Notes: generated by a model from the letters alone, not told the origin. Positions 50,783 to 59,218 are shown, counted from the first letter of the stretch. The stretch: 64,000 bases of DNA from Pseudarthrobacter sp. W1I19 (GCF_030817835.1 NZ_JAUSZR010000001.1:2294001-2358000), one strand, 5' to 3'. Numbers and translations: made by a program.

Positions 50783-51913
50783 ATGGACGGAAAACTCGCC
50801 GTCATCGGCCTGGGCAGTATCGGATCCATGGCCCTCTGGCAAGCCTCCCGCCTGACCGACTCCGTCACCGGATTCGAAGCCTACTCCCCCGCCCACGCCA
50901 GGAGCGCCGTGGGCGGCGACACCCGACTGTTCCGCATGATCTACCGCGGCAACCCCGGCTACTACCCCATCCTGAAACGCTCCGCCGGACTCTGGGCCGA
51001 ACTTGAAGCCGAAACCGGCCAGGGCATCCTCACCCGCTGCGGCGGACTGTCCATCGGCACCCAAGATGGCGCCTACCTCAGCGCCCTGCTCGAAACCACC
51101 CGAACCAACAACGCCGAGCACCACATCCTCACCCACAAAGACATGACCAAGCGCTACCCCCAGCACAACCTCCGGGCCAACGACATCGCCGTCTACGACC
51201 CCAATGCCGGCGCCCTGCGCACTGACCGCGCCGTCACAGCCGCCATCACCGCGGCCCAAGCGAACGGCGCAACCGTCCACACCAACACCCCCATCACCAG
51301 CATCGAAGAAGCCAACGATGGCGTAACCATCACCTCCGGCGGCAAGTCCTGGACCTACGAAAACATCATCATCGCCTCGGGCGGCTGGTCACAGCGCCTT
51401 ATGCCCGACAGCCTCAAAACCCACGTCCACACACGGCGTATCTTCCTCACCTGGTTCCTCGCCCGCGACCCGGCACAATTCACCCCGGACAGGTTTCCCG
51501 TCTTCAGCAGGATTTATGAGGACAGATCCATGTACGGCGCCCCCGCAGTCGATGGAACCACCGTCAAAGCAACCCTCGACGGACGCGGTGCACCGACCCC
51601 CGACGCCGCCAACGTGCCCAGGGAACTCACCGACGCGGAAATCAGTGAAACCACCGAAACCGTCACAGAGTTCTTCCCCGGACTCCACCCATCCATCGTC
51701 CGCTCCGACGCCTTCCCGGACCTCTTCACCTCCGACACCCAACCCCTGCTCGGCTTCCTTAACAACTCCCGCAGGATCTACTCGGCCACTGGATTCTCCG
51801 GCGCCGGATTCAAAATGGCCTCAGGCTATGGGGAAATCGCCGCGCACGAAGCTCTTGGCAAGCGGTGGATCGACGGCTTGGACTTCGTCCGGCCCCAGAG
51901 GTTTCAGGACTAG
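50783..51913 (+). CDS. FAD-dependent N-methyl amino acid oxidase (SolA/MTOX-like)
   Basis: A 376-residue DAO-family oxidase resembling N-methyltryptophan/sarcosine oxidase. It starts KLAVIGLGSIGSMALWQASRL (a GxGxxG variant) followed by VTGFEAYSPAHARSAVGGDTRLFR, with IIIASGGWSQRL in the middle and GFSGAGFKMASGYGEIAA at the end. The residue usually carrying covalent FAD in MSOX/SolA is a Cys before the GFSGHGFK-like motif; here TQPLLGFLNN and TGFSGAGFK show no Cys and Ala replaces His, so FAD may be bound non-covalently. It lies 3 bp after the ABC ATPase. It likely demethylates or deaminates the imported amine. Codon use is markedly C-ending. Confidence 0.88.
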   Translation: MDGKLAVIGLGSIGSMALWQASRLTDSVTGFEAYSPAHARSAVGGDTRLFRMIYRGNPGYYPILKRSAGLWAELEAETGQGILTRCGGLSIGTQDGAYLSALLETTRTNNAEHHILTHKDMTKRYPQHNLRANDIAVYDPNAGALRTDRAVTAAITAAQANGATVHTNTPITSIEEANDGVTITSGGKSWTYENIIIASGGWSQRLMPDSLKTHVHTRRIFLTWFLARDPAQFTPDRFPVFSRIYEDRSMYGAPAVDGTTVKATLDGRGAPTPDAANVPRELTDAEISETTETVTEFFPGLHPSIVRSDAFPDLFTSDTQPLLGFLNNSRRIYSATGFSGAGFKMASGYGEIAAHEALGKRWIDGLDFVRPQRFQD

Positions 51914-51950
51914 GCGCTCCTAACTCCTCAAACGCAACACGCAATAGTAC

Positions 51951-51962
51951 ATTGTTGACAAT
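51951..51962. promoter_or_regulatory. Regulator operator upstream of gabT
   Basis: ATTGTTGACAAT again, identical to 48021-48032 and with the same four bases (CTAC) after it. It lies in the 76-bp gap between the oxidase stop and the aminotransferase start, so the gabT-gabD-gntR segment has its own regulated promoter. The TTGACA within it could be the -35. Confidence 0.7.
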
Positions 51963-51989
51963 CTACAGTTATCAGGAAAGTATAAAGCC

Positions 51990-53243
51990 ATGGCAACACT
52001 CAGCCCCATCCTGAAGCAGGCGACGCCCGTGGTGGTCGATCACGCGTCCGGCAGCTGGATCCACGCCACCGACGGCAAGAAGTATCTGGATTTCACCACC
52101 GGGATTGGGGTCACCAGCACCGGCCACTGCCACCCGGATGTGGTGGCCGCAGCCCGTGAGCAAGTGGGCAAGATTATCCACGCCCAGTACACCACCGTGA
52201 TGCACAAGCCGTTGCTGGAACTCACCGAACTCCTGGGCGGGGTACTGCCCCAAGGACTGGACAGTGTCTTCTACGCCACTTCGGGCTCAGAAGCCGTCGA
52301 GGCGTCCATCCGGCTGGCCCGGATGGCCACCGGCCGGCCAAACATCATCTCCTTCCACGGTGGATTCCACGGCCGCACCGTCGCTGCGGCTTCATTGACC
52401 ACGGCGGGCAGCAAGTTCCGCTCCGGGTTCTCCCCCCTGATGGGAGGGGTGCACGTCGCCCCATACCCGCACTGGTACCGCTACGGCTGGGATGAAGCAA
52501 CCGCCGTCGAATTCGCCCTGAAAGAACTCGATCACCTCCTTCTCACCATCAGCACCCCGGACGATACCGCCGGGTTCATCATCGAGCCTGTCCTGGGCGA
52601 CGGCGGATACATCCCCACCCCGGTCGCTTTCCTCCAGGGCCTGCGCGAACGCGCAGACAAGCACGGAATCGTACTCATCCTCGACGAAGTGCAGGCCGGC
52701 GTGGGCCGCACCGGCAAGTTCTGGGGCCACAACTGGGCCGGGATCCGTCCCGACGTGGTAATCACGGCCAAGGGCCTTGCCAGCGGCTTCCCGATCTCAG
52801 CGATCGCCGCCCCTGCCGACCTGATGGCCAAGGCCTGGCCCGGTTCCCAAGGCGGCACTTATGGCGGAAACGCTGTCGCCGCAGCAGCCGGCGTCGCCAC
52901 CCTCGGTGTTATCCAGCGCGAAAACCTCGTAGAAAACGCACTGCTGCGCGGCGACGAACTGCGCACCGGGCTCGATGCCCTGCAGGCGGAATTCGCCGGG
53001 ATCGGCAACGTCCGCGGACGGGGCCTCATGCAGGGCGTCGAATTCACCGCGGCGGATAACACCCCGGATGCGGCTACGGCACTGGCCGTCCAGCAGGCTG
53101 CAGTCAAGGAGGAACTCCTGCTCCTCACGTGCGGTCCTCACGGCAACGTCATCCGCCTTATCCCCGCCCTGAACGTCACCTCCGACGAAATCCAGTCGGG
53201 CATCACCAGATTCAGCCAGGCACTCAAAGCGGCAACCTCCTAG
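51990..53243 (+). CDS. gabT: Class III aminotransferase, 4-aminobutyrate type
   Basis: A 417-residue PLP transaminase. The PLP lysine is in ITAKGLASGFPIS, the strand LILDEVQAGVGRTGKFW holds the conserved Asp, and ATSGSEAVEASIRLARMATG binds phosphate. It fits the GABA/ornithine group and is paired with a GabD-like gene 25 bp downstream, the classical GABA to succinate route. AGGAAAG lies before ATG 51990. In this island the real substrate may be another omega-amino acid formed by the oxidases. An operator lies 27 bp upstream of the start. The gene symbol reflects the pairing and motif, not proof of substrate. Confidence 0.85.
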   Translation: MATLSPILKQATPVVVDHASGSWIHATDGKKYLDFTTGIGVTSTGHCHPDVVAAAREQVGKIIHAQYTTVMHKPLLELTELLGGVLPQGLDSVFYATSGSEAVEASIRLARMATGRPNIISFHGGFHGRTVAAASLTTAGSKFRSGFSPLMGGVHVAPYPHWYRYGWDEATAVEFALKELDHLLLTISTPDDTAGFIIEPVLGDGGYIPTPVAFLQGLRERADKHGIVLILDEVQAGVGRTGKFWGHNWAGIRPDVVITAKGLASGFPISAIAAPADLMAKAWPGSQGGTYGGNAVAAAAGVATLGVIQRENLVENALLRGDELRTGLDALQAEFAGIGNVRGRGLMQGVEFTAADNTPDAATALAVQQAAVKEELLLLTCGPHGNVIRLIPALNVTSDEIQSGITRFSQALKAATS

Positions 53244-53268
53244 CCCCCTGATCCTTGAAAGAGCGACC

Positions 53269-54723
53269 ATGACCCCCTCCTTTGATCCCAGCACTCTCCA
53301 GACCGATTTGTTTATCGACGGCGCCTGGCAAAAAGCCTCGAGTTCAGCTACCTTCCCGGTGGAAAACCCGGCTACGAATGAAATCATCGCCCACGTCGCG
53401 GACGGGGGCCCGGAAGACGCCGCACGGGCCATCGACGCCGCTGGCCGTGCCCAGGCAGCATGGGGCAAGTCCACTCCTCGGGAACGGGCCGACATCCTGC
53501 GGCGCGCTTTCGACCTGGTTATTGCCAATACCGACCGGCTCGCGGCCATCATGACCGCCGAAATGGGCAAGCCCCTTGCAGAAGCAAAAGGCGAGGTGGC
53601 CTACGGCGCCGACATGCTCCGGTGGTTCGCCGAAGAAGCGGTCCGTGTCGGCGGCGACAGCACTACATCGGTGGACGGCAATACCCGCATACTCATCACC
53701 AAGGAACCGGTGGGCCCCGCAGTGCTGGTCACCCCCTGGAATTTCCCGCTCGCCATGGGCGCCCGCAAAATCGCCCCGGCCGTCGCAGCCGGCTGCACCA
53801 TGGTCTTCAAACCGGCGGAACTCACACCGTTGACGTCCCTGGCTCTGGTCGCCATTTTCAAGGAAGCCGGACTTCCCGACGGCGTATTGAACGTTGTTAC
53901 CACGTCGAGCGCTTCCAGCGTGGTGCGGACGTGGACGGACAGCGGCATCGCCCGCAAAATCAGCTTCACCGGCTCCACTGAAGTGGGCAAAGTCCTCCTG
54001 CGGCAAGCTGCCGACAACGTCATGCGGTCCTCGATGGAGCTTGGCGGGAACGCCCCGTTCATCGTGCTGGCCGATGCGGACGTCGAAAAGGCCGTGGACG
54101 GGGCCATGAAAGCGAAAATGCGGAACATGGGCGAAGCCTGCACAGCCGCAAACCGCTTCTTCGTCCACCGTTCGGTTGTGGCTGAATTTGGTGAGAAGTT
54201 CGCCAAAAAGATGTCAGAATTGCAGACAGGCAACGGCGCCTTGGCCGGCACCGATGTTGGGCCGCTGATCGAGCAGAAGGGGCTGGACAAGGTCGAAAGC
54301 CTGGTTGCCGATGCTGTCTCCAAGGGTGCACGGGTACTGACGGGCGGAAGCCGTCCGGAAGGCCCCGGCTACTTCTACTCCCCCACCGTCCTGGTGGACG
54401 TGGCACCGGAATCCGAGCTGATGAGCACCGAAATCTTCGGCCCGGTCGCTGCTATCACGGCCTTCGACAGCGAGGACGAGGTCCTCCGCCTGGCCAACGA
54501 TACCGTCTGGGGCCTGGTGGGGTACGTGTTCACCGAGAGCCTGGATAAAGCGATGCGGTTCTCGCGGGACCTGGAAGTCGGAATGGTCGGACTGAACACC
54601 GGCCTGGTTTCCAACCCGGCGGCTCCGTTTGGCGGCGTCAAGCAATCCGGACTCGGACGCGAAGGCGGAAAAATAGGGATTGAAGAATTCCTTGAGTATA
54701 AATACACCGCACTGGCGGTCTGA
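53269..54723 (+). CDS. gabD: NAD(P)-dependent succinate-semialdehyde dehydrogenase
   Basis: A 484-residue aldehyde dehydrogenase of the SSADH group. Catalytic residues are present: Asn in LVTPWNFPLAMGARK, Glu in SSMELGGNAPFIV, and Cys in MGEACTAANRFFVH. The start MTPSFDPSTLQTDLFIDGAW and end APFGGVKQSGLGREGGKIGIEEFLEYKY are typical. It follows gabT by 25 bp and precedes the GntR regulator by 39 bp, so a transaminase product semialdehyde is oxidised to the acid and enters the TCA cycle. It belongs to a different branch from the aldehyde dehydrogenase at 44255-45805. Confidence 0.92.
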   Translation: MTPSFDPSTLQTDLFIDGAWQKASSSATFPVENPATNEIIAHVADGGPEDAARAIDAAGRAQAAWGKSTPRERADILRRAFDLVIANTDRLAAIMTAEMGKPLAEAKGEVAYGADMLRWFAEEAVRVGGDSTTSVDGNTRILITKEPVGPAVLVTPWNFPLAMGARKIAPAVAAGCTMVFKPAELTPLTSLALVAIFKEAGLPDGVLNVVTTSSASSVVRTWTDSGIARKISFTGSTEVGKVLLRQAADNVMRSSMELGGNAPFIVLADADVEKAVDGAMKAKMRNMGEACTAANRFFVHRSVVAEFGEKFAKKMSELQTGNGALAGTDVGPLIEQKGLDKVESLVADAVSKGARVLTGGSRPEGPGYFYSPTVLVDVAPESELMSTEIFGPVAAITAFDSEDEVLRLANDTVWGLVGYVFTESLDKAMRFSRDLEVGMVGLNTGLVSNPAAPFGGVKQSGLGREGGKIGIEEFLEYKYTALAV

Positions 54724-54762
54724 CAGTTTCAAATTGCCGAAGCATGAAATGAGGGGATGTCA

Positions 54763-55473
54763 ATGGCGGCACCGGAGGGAATGTTCGTACTGGAGGGCCG
54801 GCCCACGGCGCAGCTGATTGCTGACCAGTTGCGTGAGCTTATTGTCCAGGGCGCGTTCAGGCCTGGACAGCAGGTCAACGAATCTGCGTTGGCCAGCCAG
54901 CTCAGCACGTCACGGGGTCCACTCCGTGAAGCACTTCAGCGGCTGTGCCAGGAGGGCATCCTGGTGAGCAAACGCAACCGCGGGGTCTTTGTGCTGGAGC
55001 TTTCCGGCGAAGACGTCAAAGAGATCTACGCGGTGCGTGAGGCCGTGGAACTGGCGGCCGCCAATACCCTCCTGGACTCCGCGCCGGAGCAGGTCACGGA
55101 TACCTGCCGGGAGCTTAAGGGCATCATCAGAAACATGGCTAAACAGGTTGCGGCATCGGACTGGCAGGCGATTGCCCGTCTCGACATGCAATTCCATACC
55201 GCCTTTGTTTCAGGCACCGGAAATACCCGCCTGATCCGCATCTATCAGACCCTTGCAGCGGAATCCCGGATGTGTATCTTGAGCCTTGAGGTCGCCTATC
55301 CCCGCATTGATGTGCTGGTGCAGGAACACCAGACGCTCCTGGACTTGCTGGAGGCCCGCGACCGGAGCGGTCTCCAACAGGCCATCAAACGCCATATGCA
55401 AAAGGCCGTAGAGGACCTGACTTCCCCACCGGAAGCCTCCGAAATAACGGGTAAAAGACGATTTCTCCAATAG
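54763..55473 (+). CDS. GntR-family transcriptional regulator (FCD type)
   Basis: A 236-residue regulator. The winged helix (about 10-75) has AQLIADQLRELIVQGAFRPGQ, VNESALASQLSTSRGPLREAL and GILVSKRNRGVFVLEL. The C-terminal FCD helical domain carries metal/ligand residues in ARLDMQFHTAFVSGTGN and VQEHQTLLDLLEARDR. I choose the ATG at 54763, since GAGGGG ends six bases before it; an ATG at 54757 directly abuts that SD. It ends the island and is the natural candidate for binding the ATTGT/ACAAT palindromes at 47948, 48021, 51951 and 59207. Repression relieved by a pathway intermediate is inferred. A terminator follows at 55493. Confidence 0.9.
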   Translation: MAAPEGMFVLEGRPTAQLIADQLRELIVQGAFRPGQQVNESALASQLSTSRGPLREALQRLCQEGILVSKRNRGVFVLELSGEDVKEIYAVREAVELAAANTLLDSAPEQVTDTCRELKGIIRNMAKQVAASDWQAIARLDMQFHTAFVSGTGNTRLIRIYQTLAAESRMCILSLEVAYPRIDVLVQEHQTLLDLLEARDRSGLQQAIKRHMQKAVEDLTSPPEASEITGKRRFLQ

Positions 55474-55492
55474 CGGAATCGCCAGCGCAGGG

Positions 55493-55524
55493 AGGGCCCG
55501 GTTCATCCGAACTGGGCCCTTTTT
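55493..55524 (+). terminator. Rho-independent terminator after the GntR gene
   Basis: A 12-bp stem AGGGCCCGGTTC / GAACTGGGCCCT (one G:T pair) with an ATCC loop is followed by TTTT. It lies 20 bp after the regulator stop and ends the rightward transcript of the island. Confidence 0.85.
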
Positions 55525-55605
55525 ACGCTGCTCGTTTTGGAGAAATACATAATTCAAAGCGTAATTTTGCCGTCGACGCCAACTACTGTAACAGGGAGAA
55601 ACTCC

Positions 55606-55884
55606 ATGAAACTTGTCAGGAAGAACAGCATGGAAAGCCCCGCCGGGGCTGCCAGCAGTAGGCGCGGGCAGCGGGTTTCCTTGTGGAAGGCCCTGGCACT
55701 TGGGGATGTGGTTTCCCTGACGCTTCACGGCTTCGAGCACTACAGGGGCACGGTGGATGACCGAACTGAAGATGGAGGTATCATCTGGGTCATTGACCGC
55801 ATCGGGGAGCGGCGCCTTTTCCATATTGATGACGGCTTTGACCTCTTTGTTGCAACGCAGGGTGACGGAGTCCCTAGCCCCTAG
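55606..55884 (+). CDS. Small protein, unknown function
   Basis: A 92-residue protein starting MKLVRKNSMESPAG. The middle part, GDVVSLTLHGFEHYRGTVDDRTEDGGIIWVIDRIGERRLFHIDDG, has the beta-strand pattern of a small SH3-like or PilZ-like barrel; this is a guess from residue alternation. AGGGAGAAACTCC provides a ribosome site at the ATG 55606, and the reading frame is open for 23 more codons upstream without a start signal. It stands alone between the island terminator and the debranching-enzyme gene, in a 103-bp spacing. No homologue is recognised by me. Confidence 0.6.
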   Translation: MKLVRKNSMESPAGAASSRRGQRVSLWKALALGDVVSLTLHGFEHYRGTVDDRTEDGGIIWVIDRIGERRLFHIDDGFDLFVATQGDGVPSP

Positions 55885-55987
55885 TCCCGGCAGCCTTGCA
55901 AGAGTAGCCTCAGTGTGACGATGCAGCGGGACAAGGGCCCGGAACCATGTCCAGGACCGGCGGTGGCTCGTACTTGGGAGTGATCAA

Positions 55988-58144
55988 GTGGCTGGATGGA
56001 ACGCTGATACGGCGGCCGGTCCCCTCGGTGCCGGGACGGTCACTCTGGTGGAAGGAACATCCTTCTGCATCTCATTGCCCAACGGGGATATTTATCCGGA
56101 CCAGCCGCACGGAATGTTCTTTCAGGACACCCGGATACTCTCTCTCTGGGCCCTCTCCGTCAACGGGCAAGCTGCGGAGCCCTTGACCGCGCAGACGAAA
56201 GAGCCGTACCGGGCCGTCTTCGCCGCCCGCATCACGAGGTCCGATGGATACGCGGACACTCCGCTGATCGTGGAACGGATGCGCGAAGTAGGCGTTGGAA
56301 TGGTCGAGCACGTCACCGTGCTCAACTACTCAAAGGAACCGGTGGAGTGCACGGTCACAATCGACGCCGGATCAGATTTCGCAGATGTCTTTGAAGTCAA
56401 GGAAGCACGGGTCCAAAGGCAGTGGGAAGAATCCCGGGAAGTGAATCAGAACGCCTTGACCATACGGGCCCGATGGCAGGATATCCGCAAGTCCGTCGTC
56501 GTAAGTTCTGACGTTGCCGAAGCAACTGCCCGTGGCTTTGCCTGCCAAACCACCATCCCGGCACGCGGCCACTGGAGTGTGACCCTTACCGTGGCGCCCG
56601 GCAGCGAGGGGACGGCGCCCGCGGCGCCTGTTGTACGTCCTGCCGTCGGTGAATTGTCCCGCAGCGACCGCCGGCGCCAGGAATGGGTGGCCAAGATTCC
56701 CGTACTGCATATGGGTAACCACTCCATCGAAAAGACGCTTCGGCGCAGCTATGACGATCTTGGCGCCCTCCGCATCGAGGATCCCGCCCACCCTGACAGG
56801 GTTGTGGTGGCGGCCGGTGCGCCCTGGTTTATGACCTTGTTCGGGCGTGACTCGTTGTGGGCCTCAGAGATGGCTATGCCGGTTGATCCGTCACTGGCCC
56901 TGGGCACGCTGCAAACGCTGGCTGACCGGCAGGGCAGGGTGGTTGACCCGGTGAGCGAGGAGGAACCGGGAAAAATCCTGCATGAGGTCAGGTTGGACGT
57001 CTCCAGTGGCCTGGCGCTGGGTGGCAAGTCCGTCTACTACGGAAGCATCGACGCTACTCCCCTGTTCGTGGTGGTCCTGGGTTCGGTCAGCCGGTGGGGT
57101 TTCGCCAAGGACACGATCACCGCCTTGCTGCCTCATGCGGACAGGGCCCTGGACTGGATCCGGGATTACGGGGACAGGGATGGCGATGGTTTCGTTGAGT
57201 ATGAGCGACTTAACCCTCGCGGGCTGATCAATCAGGGCTGGAAGGACTCGTGGGACGGGATCAACTTTGCGGACGGCAGGCTGGCAGAGCCGCCGATCGC
57301 GCTCTGTGAGGTCCAGGCGTACGTTTATGACGCGTACATGGCCCGGGCATGGATGGCTTACGACGTCGGTGACGCACCTTTAGCGTCCGAACTCGCCGAC
57401 CGGGCGGCGCAGTTGAAAGCCCGGTTCAATGAGCAGTTCTGGATGCCGGACCGTGGGTACTACGCCATCGCCTTGGACGGCAACAAACGGCAGGTTGACG
57501 CTTGCGCCTCCAACATGGGCCACTGCCTGTGGGTAGGGCTCGTGGACGACGACAAAGCGCCGTTGGTGGCCGAGCGTCTGATGTCCCCCGAGATGTTCAG
57601 CGGTTGGGGCGTCCGCACCCTGGGTACTGACATGGGTGCCTACAACCCGGCCAGCTACCATAACGGTTCCGTTTGGCCGCATGACAATGCCGTCATCGCA
57701 GCAGGCCTGATGCGGTACGGGTTTGTGGCGGAAGCTCAAAGGATATCCACTGCACTTCTTGAAGCCGCCGAGTACTCCGAAGGCCGGCTCCCTGAACTCT
57801 TCTGTGGTTTCAGCAGGGAGCAGTACAGCGAGCCAGTGCCGTATCCCACCGCGTGCTCCCCCCAGGCCTGGGCCGCGACCTCACCCATCCAACTTGTCAC
57901 GAGCCTGATGAGGTACGACGCCCACGTATCCCGCGGCGGGTTCTGGATGGACCCAGCCCTGCCGCCCTCCTACGGCGACCTGCACATTACCAACGCGCCG
58001 ATGGCAGGAGGCCGGGTAACCATCGATATCGCCAATTCCGTGCCGACCGTGCAGGGGCTTCCGGAAGGCATGTCATTCCATCAGGGACACCGGCCATGGC
58101 TGACTGAACTCGTGGAGCAGGCCGGGTTGCGGAAAAAGGGCTAG
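55988..58144 (+). CDS. Glycogen-debranching-type amylo-alpha-1,6-glucosidase
   Basis: A 718-residue protein with the actinobacterial GDE_N_bis N-terminal domain (VEGTSFCISLPNGDIYPDQP, HGMFFQDTRILSLWAL). An (alpha/alpha)6 C-terminal domain follows with PWFMTLFGRDSLWASEMAMP, then the segments DSWDGINFADGRLAEPPIAL, GHCLWVGLVDDDKAPLVAERL and YNPASYHNGSVWPHDNAVIAAGLM that match amylo-alpha-1,6-glucosidases. The acidic residues in FGRDSLW and PELFCGF are the likely catalytic region. No signal peptide is visible, so it acts inside the cell on glycogen-like or other glucan material. The start is GTG 55988 with GGGAG eight bases before it. It is not part of an obvious operon. Confidence 0.87.
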   Translation: MAGWNADTAAGPLGAGTVTLVEGTSFCISLPNGDIYPDQPHGMFFQDTRILSLWALSVNGQAAEPLTAQTKEPYRAVFAARITRSDGYADTPLIVERMREVGVGMVEHVTVLNYSKEPVECTVTIDAGSDFADVFEVKEARVQRQWEESREVNQNALTIRARWQDIRKSVVVSSDVAEATARGFACQTTIPARGHWSVTLTVAPGSEGTAPAAPVVRPAVGELSRSDRRRQEWVAKIPVLHMGNHSIEKTLRRSYDDLGALRIEDPAHPDRVVVAAGAPWFMTLFGRDSLWASEMAMPVDPSLALGTLQTLADRQGRVVDPVSEEEPGKILHEVRLDVSSGLALGGKSVYYGSIDATPLFVVVLGSVSRWGFAKDTITALLPHADRALDWIRDYGDRDGDGFVEYERLNPRGLINQGWKDSWDGINFADGRLAEPPIALCEVQAYVYDAYMARAWMAYDVGDAPLASELADRAAQLKARFNEQFWMPDRGYYAIALDGNKRQVDACASNMGHCLWVGLVDDDKAPLVAERLMSPEMFSGWGVRTLGTDMGAYNPASYHNGSVWPHDNAVIAAGLMRYGFVAEAQRISTALLEAAEYSEGRLPELFCGFSREQYSEPVPYPTACSPQAWAATSPIQLVTSLMRYDAHVSRGGFWMDPALPPSYGDLHITNAPMAGGRVTIDIANSVPTVQGLPEGMSFHQGHRPWLTELVEQAGLRKKG

Positions 58145-58771
58145 TCGCCTCGGGTGACGCTCAAGTTCTGCACTACCCGCATCGCGCTGCCCACCAGAGT
58201 GCCGACCACGTCAGAGGCTGCTCTGAAGTCGCCGGGATGGCTCCTCGCCATGAGACCCTCGCTGACATGCGGGTGTTGGACATCGTCAGATCCTTCTTGG
58301 GTAGTGGCATTGCCTATGAGTCGTTGGAGGCGAAAAAGGTGCTGAGCTGGGTCGTCACAGAGTCCAGGGAGGTAAGGACGACGGGTCCGCCGGCCCGGTC
58401 CTGGCTGTGCTCGCTGACCCGGACCATGGACGCGTGGGCGAGAACGACGACGTCGCACTCCGCAGCCAGTTCTGGAAAGCGGCCGGCACCAACCTGTCAT
58501 GCATCGCCCGGTCAGCTGCGCGCAGGGCGGGGGGCCGTAGCAGGATATTGCACCGGGGTCTGGTCTTTGCACTTTGTTGGAATCCGCCCGTTCCGGGGAT
58601 TTGATGGGGTGAACAGTTCTTCCATGAGGTGTCCGAACAAATTCTCGTAGCGAACGGCATGCAAAAACTGCTCCCCAGAAGTCGGAATTGAATTCTCAGT
58701 CCAACTTCCGGGGGCAGTTCTGCGCAGTCCTTGGCACGGTGCCCGTGGGTTTCGACTTGCTGTTTTTCGGA
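58145..58771. other. Gene-poor stretch with degraded sequence
   Basis: A 627-bp gap between the debranching enzyme and the cupin gene. Apart from the racemase-like remnant at 58314-58496, no frame shows a plausible start and ribosome site, and codon bias is broken by stops. The overlapping frames around 58141-58660 on the minus strand give implausible Cys/Arg/Pro-rich translations. I read it as decaying coding DNA. Confidence 0.5.
58314..58496 (-). pseudogene. C-terminal remnant of an Asp/Glu-racemase-family gene
   Basis: A 60-codon stretch ending at a TAG (58316-58314) reads FPELAAECDVVVLAHASMVRV, then GGPVVLTSLDSVTTQLSTFFAS. This is close to the C-terminal part of aspartate/glutamate (hydantoin) racemase-family proteins, where a DVIVLAQASM-like strand precedes the PVLxSP loop. 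In-frame stops upstream (TGA at 58499) and the absence of the N-terminal half, including its own catalytic Cys, show it is a relic. The family assignment is from memory of the motif and is tentative. Confidence 0.45.
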
Positions 58772-59133
58772 TTACTCAGTCGTGGCGGGAACATCCGCCA
58801 CGACCCACATCTTTCGGAGTGTTTCGTGGATGGTCCAGTGACCTTCCCAGCCCGCGGGGGTCACAAACAGGGTACCGGGTCCGACATCGAAGCTGTTGCC
58901 GTCCGGCTCAGTTATGGTTCCGCGCCCGCTCAGGATCTGGCAGATCTCGTCGTAGCCGGGACGGGTGCTTTTGAACTCTCCGGGAGTTACTTCCCAGATG
59001 CCGGTCTTCAGGCCGTCTCTGTTCCAAAGACGGAAGGACGCTTCGGTTTGCCCGGGCTGGATCGCGGTTTCCTTGAGGTTGTGCTCCCCGGACTTGCGGT
59101 TGTTGCATCGCTCATGACGGTCGCCTTGACCAT
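58772..59133 (-). pseudogene. Cupin (DUF861/EutQ-like) gene with an apparent one-base frameshift
   Basis: The C-terminal ~105 residues form a complete cupin_3-type domain: RLWNRDGLKTGIWEVTPGEF, EICQILSGRGTITEPDG and VGPGTLFVTPAGWEGHW. The natural start is the ATG at 59133, which has AAGGAG six bases upstream and reads MVKATVMSDATTAS. That frame loses the cupin at a run of four C/G bases (59086-59089); one extra base there would join MVKATVMSDATTASPG directly to GEHNLKETAIQPG. Either the gene is inactivated, or the base is a sequencing error. The palindromic operator at 59207 suggests it belonged to the amine regulon. Confidence 0.7.
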
Positions 59134-59206
59134 AGTTACTCCTTCTTGGGCTGCGCCCTGTACGTATGTGTCCTGTCTCATTGAAGGACACTGCAGCATC
59201 CTATCA

Positions 59207-59218
59207 ATTGTCAACAAT
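59207..59218. promoter_or_regulatory. Regulator operator upstream of the cupin gene
   Basis: ATTGTCAACAAT, the reverse complement of the operators at 48021 and 51951, lies 74 bp before the cupin start in the divergent region to the second GntR gene. Flanks read TCA and TGACG. It ties this gene to the island although it is over 3 kb from the nearest island gene. Confidence 0.65.

Noticed and set aside
49910..51280. 456-codon minus-strand frame opposite the ABC ATPase and oxidase
   Set aside because: Gly/Phe/Asp-rich translation; the plus strand carries clear Walker and ABC signature motifs.
58141..58660. Two long minus-strand frames in the degraded region
   Set aside because: Cys/Arg/Pro-rich translations without starts; only the short racemase-like stretch in the third frame makes sense.
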